Assembly: GCA_000467715.1 (NCBI GenBank)
Contig: AJFK01000112.1
Location: 1 to 64,000, forward strand
DNA length: 64,000 nucleotides
Source of the DNA: Hysterium pulicare CBS 123377
Taxonomy: Eukaryota; Ascomycota; Dothideomycetes; Hysteriales; Hysteriaceae
Reading direction: 5' to 3'
The notes under the pieces were generated by a model that ran no database searches, was not told the origin of the DNA, and worked only from the letters and a program-made list of their open reading frames with translations. Made by a program: the position numbers and the translations under genes. Numbering within the stretch: position 1 is the first letter of the stretch; every line of letters begins with the position of its first letter. This document shows positions 11,860 to 23,354 of this stretch, one piece after another.

Positions 11860-12312
11860 ATCTATCGATCGTGTAGAGACATTCTGGCCAACTCCGGTGC
11901 CTGTTCTGTTGAAAGTAGCTTGGCCAGTGGCCAATGCGGACCTCGGGTGGCGTATAAAACCCCTGAATGCGCGTCCAACCTTCCTCTCTTCTTCAATTCA
12001 CTTCAACATATTCCGTAACTTTGACACTTTGTCGAACGTGCCAGCATAATCCGTACTCAAAGCAGATATGTCTTAAAGATCACTTAACATCAAAGTGATG
12101 ATGGCTATGAACAGCCAGCAAACCATCCCAATTCCATAATTTACTTCTACATACCGCTTTGCTCACTTCTTACGTTTTCCTATGCTTCCGTAAATCATTG
12201 TGAAGAATTCCAATACAATGTTTAAGGTCATCTCCAAGTACCCACTAGCTTCTTTCCCCAGGTGAGTTTCTGAAGTCTCCCTTTCCTTCCCAATCATGGC
12301 CCATCCTCCTAC
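11860..12312 (+). promoter_or_regulatory. Orphan promoter-like block with TATAAAA
   Basis: A TATAAAA box lies at 11953-11959, followed after about 30 nt by a CT-rich stretch near 11980-12000 of the kind found at fungal transcription starts. Downstream, an ATG at 12218 opens 15 codons that run straight into a consensus donor (gtgagt) at about 12263. No following exon on the plus strand fits, because the space beyond is used antisense by another gene. This may be a live non-coding or unrecognised transcript, or the leftover front of a lost gene. Confidence 0.35.
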
Positions 12313-13136
12313 CTACACATTCGTCAACCTCGCCACTACCACCTCCCCACCACTCGGATCATTTGCCGGCAACCCTTCAACATGATACTTGAGGAAGCAG
12401 TTCCCAGGCACTTTAACCGCATTCATAGCTACCGTAGTATTGATCCATGCAGGCACCCACGTCACTCCCATACAGCTCGTATTCCCAGCCGGATGGTTCA
12501 TCGCGCGGTAGTAATTCACAGTTGCGCAATCTTCAACGCAGCTAGAGATTGTAGATGTTGTCGTCGCTGCAATGTCGAATCCAATCCAGTTGGTCGCGCA
12601 GAAAAGCGTATATGAGACGTGCGCGTAATCGGATTTGAGAGTCTGGTTACCAAGAGAGGGACACCCTGTTGTGGGGATGGCGAGGAGTGTAGATGAGGGG
12701 GTTGGTACGTTAGAAGAAGAAGTGGATAGGAACGGTGGTAGTGGAGGCAATTGGGAAAGACATGGACTGGCAGCTCTGCTGCTGTGTTCGGGTGGATCTT
12801 TTGCTCTCGATATCCTTCCCTACGACGCCGCCTATGACACCTGTAACAACGGCAAGTAAAAGCGCACAAAGACTAAGAATAAGAGGGGTGATCAGCCTGA
12901 ATGCTTTTTTTGATCTTATGGCTTCGCCTTCGTTCGGGGGCCTTGGGCGGCTAGCATCATCAATGGTGTATAGCGGCGTAGGTCGTGGAACAGCTTCAGG
13001 CGCGGAGGGATATTCGTACAATTGGGGATCCTCAGGTTTGTCGGGCACGTTTCGATTATTCTTCAATGCATGATCAGCGAAGATCCAATGTATGTAGGAG
13101 GCGGAAAGATACCCCTACTTCCGGAACTACCTCCAT
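12313..13136 (-). CDS. Single-pass membrane protein with Cys-rich ectodomain; frame unresolved
   Basis: The N-terminal part is cytosolic-looking (PDKPEDPQLYEYPSAPEAV), followed by one membrane helix (LITPLILSLCALLLAVVTG) near 12830-12895. A Ser/Thr/Pro stalk and an ectodomain with six or more Cys follow, including CPSLGNQT, VEDCATVNYY and GNCFLKYH. The layout matches a filamentous-fungal family of unknown function. The helix and the ectodomain lie in different frames. A 175-nt intron (12666-12840, gtgtca to acaacag) restores frame but deletes the stalk, which is open in the ectodomain frame, so a one-base shift is equally likely. No in-frame ATG precedes the N-terminus. A two-codon first exon (ATGGAG at 13131-13136) spliced to 13060 would supply one. 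It may be functional or freshly broken. Confidence 0.5.
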
Positions 13137-14137
13137 TGATGCAAAGCAGATCTGTTAGAGAGCAACGATGATTTGGATCTCAGGATATAAGATTGCGGGA
13201 CAGGATACCTCTCAACGAGGGCGTTCTTGTTGCAATACTAGGAACGAGGAAAAGAGATTGGAACGAATAATAAGGCGCAGGGAAAAGATAGCACTGTTCA
13301 GTATATCAACATTTTTTATGGAGGTAGGACCAAGTATATCAACTTGCCATGTTAATTGATTCGAAGACTCCTTAGGTAGAGTCTCCGCTTAAAGTGCCTA
13401 CATTATGGCTTCACTTCTATTGTTTCTCCATCCATCTCTCCACCCTTCTCATCACTTATCTCGATCCGGCCACTCCAATATTGTCAAGTATGCGAAAGGC
13501 GCGTCTTGCACGAGGCTGTGCAAATGCTCCAGGATCCTTAGTGGATGGCCCATCAGCTCGGCTGCATATTATTTATCTCAAAAAGCCAAAGAGTTTCAGC
13601 CTTAATCATGTCGAATGAAAACATCAGGGCAAGCGCGAAGCTTCTTGTTATTGGATAGAGCCTAGGCCAGCGGAAACTCTTATATTTCACCCACATCATG
13701 ACGAGGCATCATGACAAGGCAATTATCTCGTATACGGAACATCGTGTCGCTAGTGCCAAGCCAAAAGCTGTCTAAGCCTGTATTCAATGCAAGCCCACAC
13801 GACTGCGGCACGTCCCGCTCGTTACCCCATTGGCCTCGCCCTCATCCTCACCTTTGGGGCGGCATTCGAGGCTACGCCATGTGAGTGAATAGGAAAGATG
13901 AACACATAAATATCTCAGCCTTTCTTTCTTCCTTCCACTTTAGTAGAAATTTCTTACGTTTCTATCCTTACTGAAACTGCACATTACTTTAACCGCTGTC
14001 TACAACCCTAGCCTATCCGAGTCATCGAGTCGATCGTAGTGTGTCACGGCTCTTCTTTTCGGAGGATTCTTAATGCGATCAAATAATTTAGCGGCTTCTT
14101 TCGAGCGCTTCAGCCGCTTCTATCTTCGATTTATCAA
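13137..14137. other. Intergenic region between divergent membrane-protein genes
   Basis: About 1 kb that should hold the promoters of the two flanking Cys-rich membrane-protein genes. The only item of note is a 33-codon frame at 13787-13888 with a hydrophobic core that runs into a gtgagt donor. It is too short to call. No repeats were seen. Confidence 0.4.
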
Positions 14138-15430
14138 ATGGCGCTAATTAAACCACTACAGCATGGCCTCATCTTCTTTTCTCTGGTTATCGCTCAACAG
14201 TCATGCTACTTTTCCGATGGCAATTTGGCGATAGATTATAATCGACAATGGCAGACGTGCTCAAGTAAGCCATGTTTCTTGTATTATCCTTATTCAAACA
14301 GCCAACCGTTCCTTGGCTAACGAATGTACATGTTCCAGATTCAACGAAGTACTCTACCTGCTGTCTCATCTCCTACGAAAACGACATCTGCGTTCTCGGC
14401 GACACAAATTTGTGCTACTTTCCGCCGCAAATCGAGGAAGGCCAACCCGGACATGGGAATTATTTATACCGTGGGTGAGTGGATACGCTATTGACCAAGA
14501 AGATAACGGGAGCTGGTACTAACGGTTCAAAAGAACTTGTACCGACCCTTCCGGAAACAGCGAATCATGTCCCAGATATTGTCAGCAGAGTTAGTGAAGA
14601 TCGTTCTCCTCTTATCCAATTATTCACATCTGACCAGCGTAGGCAAACCTGACTATTACGAAAGGCTCAACTTCTGTACCAACCAGTCGAAATTTTGCTG
14701 TAAAGATGATGTTCCAGACGGTGATTGCTGTAGCTTTCCTGAGAAGACCTTCAACGTCTCTGTTCCCATCGACATTTGGAATATGTTGCTGCAAGGAGCA
14801 GATGCTAGCCTTCCAAACGCGACTTCTTCTGAGCCATCAATTCCATCTTCCACATCGTCAGGCCACAACGATCCTTCCGCGCATTCCAGCCCCTCGTTCT
14901 GGACAGTCGGGAAGAGTGTAGGCTTAACCGTTGGAATGATCATCCTCGCCTTGGTTCTCGCATTCGTGATATTCAGATTCCGGGGGCGAATCGGGGTATA
15001 TTGCGTTCGTCTTCAGAATCGAGCACGAGCAGGCTTCAGGAAAACTAATCATGATCCTGACATTGAAGGCCAAGACGTGCTGGACGTGAACGGACATGAC
15101 CCTCCAACCCCCCAAGCTGTCAAGAACTCTGGAGATGGAGAATTTGGCACTAAAACGACGAAACAGCCGTCAAATCCAGACCTGGTCTTACCTCACAGTG
15201 AGCCAGCCTCGGACACTCTCAGCCAAATGGACTCGGCGGGTGCTCAAGACGGCGTGACACGTCGGCCGTCGGGAATACCATCAGAGCTCGAAAGCCCATC
15301 CGAACCGAAAACTAAGTTCTATGAAAGCCCTGCTGATAGAGAACCTGCGGAGGTTAAGGGTAAACCCTTGCCTATGGGTAATGAATTGGATCAGCATGGG
15401 CATGGATATGCTGAGAAGGGCGAAGAGTGA
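14138..15430 (+). CDS. Receptor-like protein: signal peptide, Cys-rich ectodomain, one helix
   Basis: Four exons: 14138-14264, 14339-14474, 14534-14589 and 14643-15430. They join in frame to 368 residues. A signal peptide (about 1-20, LIFFSLVIAQQ) is followed by a Cys-rich region with the typical fungal pattern CYFSDG..., STKYSTCC, DICVLGDTNLCYF, YRGTCTD, SESCPRYC and KFCC. A short Ser-rich stalk, one membrane helix (VGLTVGMIILALVLAFVIF, about residues 190-215), a basic stop-transfer and a 140-residue disordered acidic tail follow. The architecture belongs to a large ascomycete family of type I surface proteins without assigned function. A sensor or wall-associated role is inference. Introns have standard donors and a CTGAC branch site before 14643. 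Confidence 0.8.
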
Positions 15431-15828
15431 CGGCTATCTGTGTCAAGAGAGTCGATCATGATGTATGTGTTTAGTTACGAGTGTTGTGGAGCAGCCCTGC
15501 AGGCTGACTCATGGGCAGCCAGGGCCTCGAACACATAAGTAGAACCTCAGCCCCCCTCAGGGTCAATCAACCAAGTTACACTCTCTTCAACAACGAGGGC
15601 TTCCCCGGATTTACAATTAGTCAAGCCGTAACCTTGTTCTGGGGCGGGTGATGTTAGATTGGCCGCTATAGTCCCTTGTGGATAAAGAATAATAAGCCCG
15701 CGCCAGACTGAACGATTATCGATCAAGAGTCACTGTTAGGCGGACACCCAAGCTACTTTATTAATATATAGGACCTTACCCACACAAACGTCCCGTGGTA
15801 TCTGGAAGTTGTTGGTTGCCGTCATCCC
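15431..15828. other. Convergent 3' flank
   Basis: The stretch lies between the 3' ends of the receptor-like gene and the patatin gene. It holds no open frame of note and no repeat, and presumably contains both polyadenylation regions. Confidence 0.45.
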
Positions 15829-18800
15829 TCAAGTGAATCCGCTAATTCGTTCCCAAGCCTTGCCTTTAGAGGAGAGTTGAACCTCAAGGCACCAATCTTG
15901 GTTCGTCCCGACGAGAAACTCTATGACATTGGTTGAAAAGGTCTCATTATTAAAGCGAGCTGCTATGTCGCGTTCGCCGCTTGGATCTCTGACACGGAAT
16001 CCCGAAATGTCGCTATACAACGATTTGAATTGCTCGGACATAGTTGGACTTAGGCGACATCGTAGGTATCCGGTTATACGGCGCAAAGCGGCTGGCTCTC
16101 CTTCCGATGGAGATTTGGTGCCTTCTGAAGAGTGGATTTCGTCAAAGTAGAATAAAGAGGCTAGGAGGCGCCTTGCAACGACTCGCAGGTGATGATGAGC
16201 GTTATAGTAGTTCTTGTCGATGTACTCTCTATGGGATGAGTCGTTCCTGCAGTACATGTGTGTGAGCCACTCCAGCTCGTTGATTTTGTCAACCGCGTCA
16301 AGCTTTGGCACCTCTTCTGTGAGCCCAACATTCAGTCTATGGCAAACTTGTACAAATTTGGTATCGAAGCGATAAGAATCGATGAAGTCCTCCCATTCTT
16401 TCTCGCAGCTCAAAGTGCTCTGGATCATGTCGTAAGCTGTAGCGATGTTCTTCCTTAATCCGCGAGGCAGCATGTTCTTCATCACTTTTGACTTGGCTTT
16501 CGACTTCGAGTATTTTCCTGGGGTTGTATGTCCGTCCCATTTGACTTTAAGGCCAGATCCCACGGATAGAAAGATATCCGGACGATGGTACTCATGCGGC
16601 CACACCAATTTACGTTCCTCGTCTGCAACTCGAACTGGATTGTTGCGTCGCATAGCACCGTCAACGTAAGATCGTCTAGTCCGCCGATGGTAATAGGGTT
16701 GGAAGTAAATTGGTGCTGCAGATGTACCCCTAGCCCTTGAGGAAAAGGTCAACGAAGCTCGTGAACGTTGCAGCACTTTACTTACGCTTGCCATGTCTTA
16801 AGATCATCATTAGGGTCATCTGAACGGACCAAACTGTCACCTGCAAACGTCAATCTTTGATCGGAAAACAAATATTTTCCTCTCTTACGTTTTGTCGGAT
16901 TGCGGGAGTAGTTGGTGAAAAGATACGGTCGAGTACTCTCCCGCACTGCAGCAACTACTCCAGTTTTCACTTGGTCAGACAACGCCTTCGAGCCTTGTCC
17001 GAAGAGTTGTTCTCTGCCAAAAGCCTGTTTAAGTGCCCCTTCAATTCCGTCGGTCTTGTAACGATAGGTACAGAAGATCTGCGCGACGTTCTTGAACCCC
17101 GGGACTTTTAACAACGCTCGCGAAGAGAATGCGGCTTTGCTTAACTCCTTAAACTTGTGAGATGCTTGTTTCTCGCTCCAATGCATTTTGAAGAGGCCGA
17201 GCGCAAGAATACCTCCTAGTTATTGGTGAGCGCATGTAATTGTCTTGTGAAGATGAATAGTACCTGTGCTAGTCCCAATAGCGATGTCGAAGAGTTCTTG
17301 TATCGGGATTTTGTGCCCAACTCGGCGGAGAAGATTCTCAAGAATGCAAAGCTCAATGATACCACGAATTCCTCCCCTATTCCATGTGTAAGGTTACATG
17401 CAAATGTACGGAAGCATTTAGGCGCTTACCCATCAAGTGTAAGTATGCGAACTCCTGCATTCTTCGGTTTCTTTCTGATCCTCCAAGGTGAAGTGCTAAG
17501 CACACAGTCTAAGGGACACTGGTTGAGACATATGACGGAGCTCGTTTCCCCAGAAGCGGTATTAAAACGCTCAGCACACTCCCCACAAATAGTATGCTGA
17601 GGCTTCTTCTCGCAGGGTAGAATGTAGATTGGGCAATTGGAGAGACACAGTAGGCAAGTGCGGTTGCTGACTATCTGAGCCACGCCACTGGAACGAGCAT
17701 TTTGACTCAATGCAAGAGTATGGGTGGGGGAGCCAGAGGATAGAAGCCGGTTGATCTCAGAATATATAGTCTTGAGAACCAGCTCTGAGTCAAATGAGTT
17801 TCTGAACCTTCCCATCTTCAAGCTCGGACCGGAGTCATCCAGGGACAATTTTGCGAATTGGCGTGAGACCCGGCGAGATGGGTCTCGAAGCCTAGCGAGG
17901 TTTGGAGGAAATTGATGTCCTTTTTCATGTCCATCCCAGCGGTTTAAGCATCGAAGCTTCCTTGTTGAGTCCTTAGCCTCGCAGCGCCACTGTTTTTCAC
18001 CACATTTTTGCAAAGAGAGCTGCACTTCATCGATGAAGGCCGAAATTTTATTCTTCGTGTCTTTTCGGAAGTCAGCGGCAGCACCTTCAGTAAGTCCATG
18101 GTGCAATTTGAGTTTTTTGCTTACCTTCTGATTTAGCCAACATTGATATTCTGGCAGCAAAAGAAGAAGCAAGATAGGGTGTTAATCGATTGAGGAGATC
18201 CTGTTCTTGTCCGAGGTCATTTGAGTCAGAGTAGTGACTCTTTTTGAGCATCTTGACGATCACCGCAGTCATATGCTCGTTGAAACGAGACGGAATCCCT
18301 GGGTCACAGCTGGACAAGTAGTAGAAATCAATCGGCGCTCGATAATTTCTTGCAAGCCTGTTGAAAGCATGCTCAACGTATGTGTTAAAACTCTCCACAT
18401 CCAAGTTCATTCCCACTCTGAGTCTTTTCTCTCGCAAATAAGCAGATGAAGAGCGTATTTCCCGATAGAGTACACCGAGTTGCTGTGCGATAAGCTTGGT
18501 CGATTTCATATCAGATAGATCAGGAACGCAGACGACCTTGAACGAATCGTAATAGCAATTAATCAGATCCTCCGCAGTTTCGACTTTCCTTCCTCGGGCT
18601 TCCCATTTATCGCACAAGTCTTTAAATGCTCCAGATAGTTGGAAATGGCCGAGCAACCTCTTCGTGGCAAACTCCACATCCAACCATTGAGGGTCAGATC
18701 TTCGAGGGAACTTGTTAATGATGATGAGGAGTCCAGGCCGTATTCTCTGGTTAAGAGTGCGCTCGTGGCCTTTCTGAGCCCACTGAAACATATCTATGAT

Positions 18801-20369
18801 ATCTGACTCCGAGGCTCTAACGTAAAAGAGTCAGCTTAGTCAGAGTAGGTAGGCACGAGTGCACGGACTTAACATTGTTGGTGATGAAGCATACAACGTC
18901 AGAAAAAGTATAAAGTAATCTGGGATACAACTCGCTCACAATGAGCTTGGATGTATTATGGTCTATATGAGGAGGTTCTGGATCGGGATTTGGATCGAGA
19001 CCAATACGAGTGGGCGGGCGCCAGAGCGTTGCCCATTCCATTGGAAGCTGGTTAGAAGCTGTTTTACGATGTTCGTTAACTTCTTGTGCGTAACTTCTGA
19101 CCTTGATAAATTTTTTGACAGATTTGGGTCGGTCGAGTGGAGTTGTTCGTAATGTTCGCCGCTCTAGATGAGCTCGATGCCGGTTTTGGCTTGATGCCAA
19201 TTGGCTAGCTACAGAACGATGATTTCCTCGCAAGCCCTCGCAATCTTCATAATGTTAGTTGGCAAAGCCCATAGTTCCGCAAGAGGCGTACGCACCGGCG
19301 TAGAAAAGAGGTACTTGGCTTGAAAGTGTCAGTGGGTCTGCGTACATGTGAACATCCCCACTAGTCGACTTCTCCAAGTCTGCCTGATTCCCCGGCACGG
19401 GGGCTTCAAACTGTTGGCCAGCCAGCCCTGTATTTTTGATTAGAGACATAATGAGTGTGCTTTTCCCTCCGCCTGTATCGCCAAAGAACGATACCAGACT
19501 AGGATACTGAACTGGAGGACAATCAGGAGAGTCGCTATTATGTAGTAGGTTCTGTAGCCGAGGATAAGTGTAGAGGCAAGGCTCGTCCTGATAGTACGGG
19601 ACGCCGAACCAAGTGGCCCAGACGTCCTTCATATGTAGTGACCTCTGCTTTTGTGGACTAATATTTGAATTGAAAAGCCATTGAACCCACGCGAAATCGC
19701 TCATTTTAATCTACAAGAGTGAGTGAAGTCATCCGAGTAATAAGCGGTAATAGAAGGTGAACTTTTTTTACAAAAGTAGGACTGAGCTATGAAAAAGGAC
19801 GGAAGAAATTAAGCTCACCTTTTCGCATTCATCCCACATTGAGAGGGCACGATTGGGTTGATGATCTGGCCATTTATTCCAGCAGGACTTGTGGTATATA
19901 CCGCCCCGTCCGCAGCCTGTACAGAGTAGCAGAGATGAAGGTGAACCGTCCATCTTGCACACGCGACAACTTATGGGTATCTTGAGCCGCGAAACCGCAT
20001 CTTGTAATCTAAGTCGAACTTAGTCAACCGTGATCATTGGGAATGCAGCTTGATTTTCCATCGAGGCCAATGCATTCGCGCACATAAAGGTAATCAGTCA
20101 AGAAGGTATGAACGGGGACCAAAACTTCGAAGTTGCACATTAGATAGGACTTGGAGATATACGTACACGGCATTTGGGGGTGGTGGAGGGAAAGTGGCGC
20201 CCATTGCCTCCAGTCCCATCTGCTTTTCATTATCCTGCCCAACATCATCTCGCGTATCGGTTGCCGCTGTCACAGCTTCATCGATATCGATATCGGGTTC
20301 TTCGTCGGAGGTTTGTACGCCATCGCTGTCATCGAATTCAACTTGGCTACCATAGTCTTTTGAAGCCAT
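15829..20369 (-). CDS. Zinc-finger/GTPase-like/RING/patatin phospholipase, 1302 aa
   Basis: Ten exons (20167-20369, 19819-20008, 19296-19710, 18869-19244, 18125-18816, 17430-18060, 17264-17376, 16889-17215, 16786-16840, 15829-16735) close in frame. Domains in order: an acidic N-terminus with a Pro run; a Cys/His finger at residues 82-110 (CRVC, CTGCG, YHKSC); a P-loop GDTGGGKS at 208-215; DCEG at about 270 as a G3-like motif; INKFP at about 428-432 as a G4-like motif; a Cys/His block near 652-675; a RING-like block starting at C761; and a patatin domain from about 832. The patatin domain has GGGIRG as oxyanion hole, GTSTGG with the nucleophile Ser at about 870, and DGA with the catalytic Asp at about 1026. 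Family knowledge: patatins are phospholipase A2-type acyl hydrolases, and fungal fusions to nucleotide-binding domains have been proposed as NLR-like sensors. A nucleotide switch controlling a lipase is inference. The 18869 donor (gtccgt) and the 158-nt first intron are the weakest joins. Confidence 0.85.
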
Positions 20370-21059
20370 GATTCGCCTATCACTGCTCACTATATGTCAG
20401 ATTCGATATCAATAGAACTGCGCGAAATTCAGTTCTTCACACCTTAATACAGCCTTGCCTGAAGGATTTGACAGTCCGGGCGTCCAGTTGGCATCTCCCT
20501 CACACCTCAGCAATCCAGAAAGTATGGGTCCAATTGAACGGGAGCTTGAGTGAGGTGGGAAGAGGATACAGTGGCATAGAAGGGCAGAAAAGTGAGGTTG
20601 CAGTGCCTGTCTTTATGGGACTTTGGTTCAGCCTTGTCGCGAACCAACTATGACGCCTTAAATGGCGGCCTTTTTTGAGGCTTTTCTGCACATCGCCCGA
20701 TGCAAACCCGAATTCAGGTTTTGGACGGCAGATCATGCAAGAGGTCCAACCAAAATGTTGTGTGCTCTCACTCAGCCTAAAGCTAATTATTGGAGGCGTC
20801 TGCATCCTGCATGTGCGGTTCAGCCTCGGCCATAGCAAAACCCATTCAGTCACAGAGCTTTGAGGGAATTAGAGCACCTTGTCAACTGGATTAAGGCCGT
20901 AGAACTATCATGAAGCAGGCTTGTCTGTAACAGAAAGAATGTACTCAGAGTATGGTGAGATACTTGTCAGGCAGTGGAATGAAGGGTTCCCCCAAAAAGC
21001 AAGTCCAGCTTAGCTGACTAATGGGGCAGCATAGCCACCGCCAAACCATCTACACCAGC
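20370..21059. other. Upstream region of patatin gene and 3' flank of ammonia-lyase
   Basis: About 690 bp between the start of the patatin gene and the stop of the ammonia-lyase, both on the minus strand. Open frames here are short and overlapping and none is convincing. It should contain the patatin-gene promoter. Confidence 0.4.
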
Positions 21060-23354
21060 TCAACTGTCACCTGGCTCATTGCCCTCTTCCAGTATTTCCA
21101 TGATGACTCCAGTGATACTGCCATCTTTGATAGCCCGATAGACAGTCGCATTGTACGACCCCACCGTAGGTGCCTCTGTGATACCATCACTCCCTTCGCC
21201 GCGAGGGGTTTCAAGTCTTTCAGTACAAAGCAACGGAACACCAAGTTTCCTCCGCACAAAGTCATACATGGCTTTGGAGGCCCGGCCAAGTAGCGGACTA
21301 CAATCACCATGCATGATATAGGCTTCTCGGTGAAGACACCATGCATCATGTGATGTGGAAGACAGCGCAGTGCAGAAGCTCGATATAGCTTCTAGAGGGT
21401 TGGATACGAGATTTATGGTGTGATCATCGAGAAGAACATTGCGGAGCGACTGTGAGATTGCGGGGAATCGCTCTTTAGCATTCATACTGACGGTGGCATC
21501 AAAGGATTTGATGATCTGCATCCACAGCTTTTCCGTAAGCAGGTCACTGGTAAATTGTTCCGATGAGGCCTTGGACGGATCCAGCCTTGCGATATACTCG
21601 CGATGGAGGATGGCTTCGAACTCCGATCTGAAGGCATCGAAGAACTGGGCTTTCATGGCGCGAAGGTCCAGTGCTTGACATAGCGCGACGAGATGAGCAG
21701 CGACCATTTGAGCGAGGACACCATTAGCCGTGTGCGTATACCTAGCTGAAATAAGAGCCAAAGAGTTCAATGACTGGTTACCCATCTCGGCCGTTTGCAC
21801 GTGATTAACGGGGTGTGACAGGAAACCGAGTTCGGATTGTAGAGCTGCGACGCCTATGTCTATGCCTTTGAAGATAAAAGACACACTTGGGTCCTCGGCG
21901 ACTAGGTTTGGAGGTAATCCGCGGCTGGTCGTTGGATTAATGATTTCCACGCACTGGGAGAACAGCATTCTACCGAGCGTATGGAGCCCTTGCCGTGTTT
22001 TCTCCATGGCGGAAGTTACTGCCATGGCTTGAAAGTTCCCGCCGTTAATTAGGTTACCGCAAGAGTCGACGAGCGGGTTATCGGTCGCTGAGTTGCATTC
22101 AATGGATAGCTGTTGGTGAGCTAACACGAGGTCCTCAAGAACGGGACCTATCCATTGTGGCGCGGTGCGGATCGAGTATCGATCCTGGCGGAGCATAGAA
22201 TCCGCCCCAGCATTAACTTGAATGAGTCTTGAGCCTTGGAGAAACGATCGAATGTTTTTCGCAGCATCTATCTACGAGTCCGGCAAATGTTAGTAGATAG
22301 CCATGACGGTAGTAAGAGGGAACGAAGCTCACCTGACCGGGATGAGGTCGTGACTCTGAAAAACAAGGATCGAAACTCTCTACGGCACCCGTCAACGCCT
22401 CGACGCTCATAGCTGTGAGTATTTGAGACAGAACAGCGAGTACATGAGCGTCATGAAGGGCTAATACCGCCGTTGCAGCAGATACCGATGTCCCGTTGAC
22501 AATTGCGAGGCCTTCTTTTGCTTCCAAAATCACAGGTTTAAGCCCTACACGGGCGAATGCAGTGTCTGCATACAAAACCTCACTAGGTTTTGAATGAATT
22601 CGTATGGTTGACTTTCCCTGGATGGCGCCGCTGATGTACGATAGCGGTGAGAGATCTCCTGAGGCTGATATGCTTCCTCGCAAAGGGATGATTGGTATGA
22701 TATCATTCGTCATCAGAGAAAGAATTGCATCTACGGTCTCTGTCCGGACTGCAGAATACCCTTTCAGCAACGAATTGAGACGAATTAATATTGCTGCTCG
22801 GGTCCAGGTCTCAGGCAGATGTAGTGATTCGCCTAGTTGCTCGTTTGAAAGATCGAATTTGCCGAAAGGAGAAGATGTTTGAAGAGCAATGTTAGGATCT
22901 CTAGGTGCGGAAGAAAGAATCCCGTAATGTAGTTCTCGGATGAGGACGCGCTGGAGTTGCTGTGTCTGCGTATTACGGACATCCGCGCTTCCTCCAAAGC
23001 CGGTATTCACACCTACAAGTTTCGTTCAGATCAGGTTCTGAATGACTCATTAGACTTGTGTGAGCTCATACCATAAATGACATCTCCCTCTTCAAGCCGC
23101 GATCGAAGAGCATGTAAGCTGATGTTCAATTTCTCATGTGCCTCCGGATCGAAACGAGCAGGAGTTCGATATCTTTTCACTAGTCAGCGAAGGAGACTAG
23201 GGTAGGCATGCACATTACTATACCGAGCGACAGCCACAACCTGGGATATGCTCAAACCCCTCCCATTCAAGGTGACTATTTGGGATGCTTCGTTTAAAAG
23301 CAGTCTTAGCCGCCCCCATTCTTCCAGGATGGTTTTGCTGTGGGAGTGAGCCAT
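21060..23354 (-). CDS. Aromatic amino-acid ammonia-lyase (PAL-like), 707 aa
   Basis: Four exons: 23224-23354, 23072-23172, 22333-23012 and 21060-22271. Introns of 51, 59 and 61 nt close exactly to 707 residues, the usual fungal PAL length. The MIO-forming Ala-Ser-Gly lies at residues 194-196 in GSISASGDLSPLSYI. The inner-loop Tyr is in VIYGVNTGFGGSADV (Tyr at about 77). The downstream active-site block MLRQDRYSIRTAPQWIGP and SIECNSATDNPLVD are intact. The enzyme family deaminates Phe, Tyr or His to the acrylate plus ammonia. The selectivity pair, aligned by eye with the plant LIRFLNAGI block, reads Glu104-Leu105 in LIRELHYGI instead of Phe-Leu, His-Leu, His-Gln or Ser-His, so the substrate is uncertain. 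It is cytosolic, with no targeting peptide. Confidence 0.9.

Noticed and set aside
13787-13888. Tiny secretory peptide of 33 codons
   Set aside because: It has a hydrophobic core and runs into a donor, but is too short, with no next exon and no second line of evidence.
16445-16794. Methionine-starting frame MASVSKVLQRS... as a separate patatin C-terminal gene
   Set aside because: The start codon falls across a donor (gtaagt). Splicing 16786 to 16735 gives the expected patatin block WQAARGTSAAP, so the extra residues are intron.
19255-19300. Stop codon in the GTPase part of the patatin gene
   Set aside because: It lies within a 51-nt intron (19245-19295) with a CTAAC branch site. Removal rebuilds the motif YADCEGL in frame.
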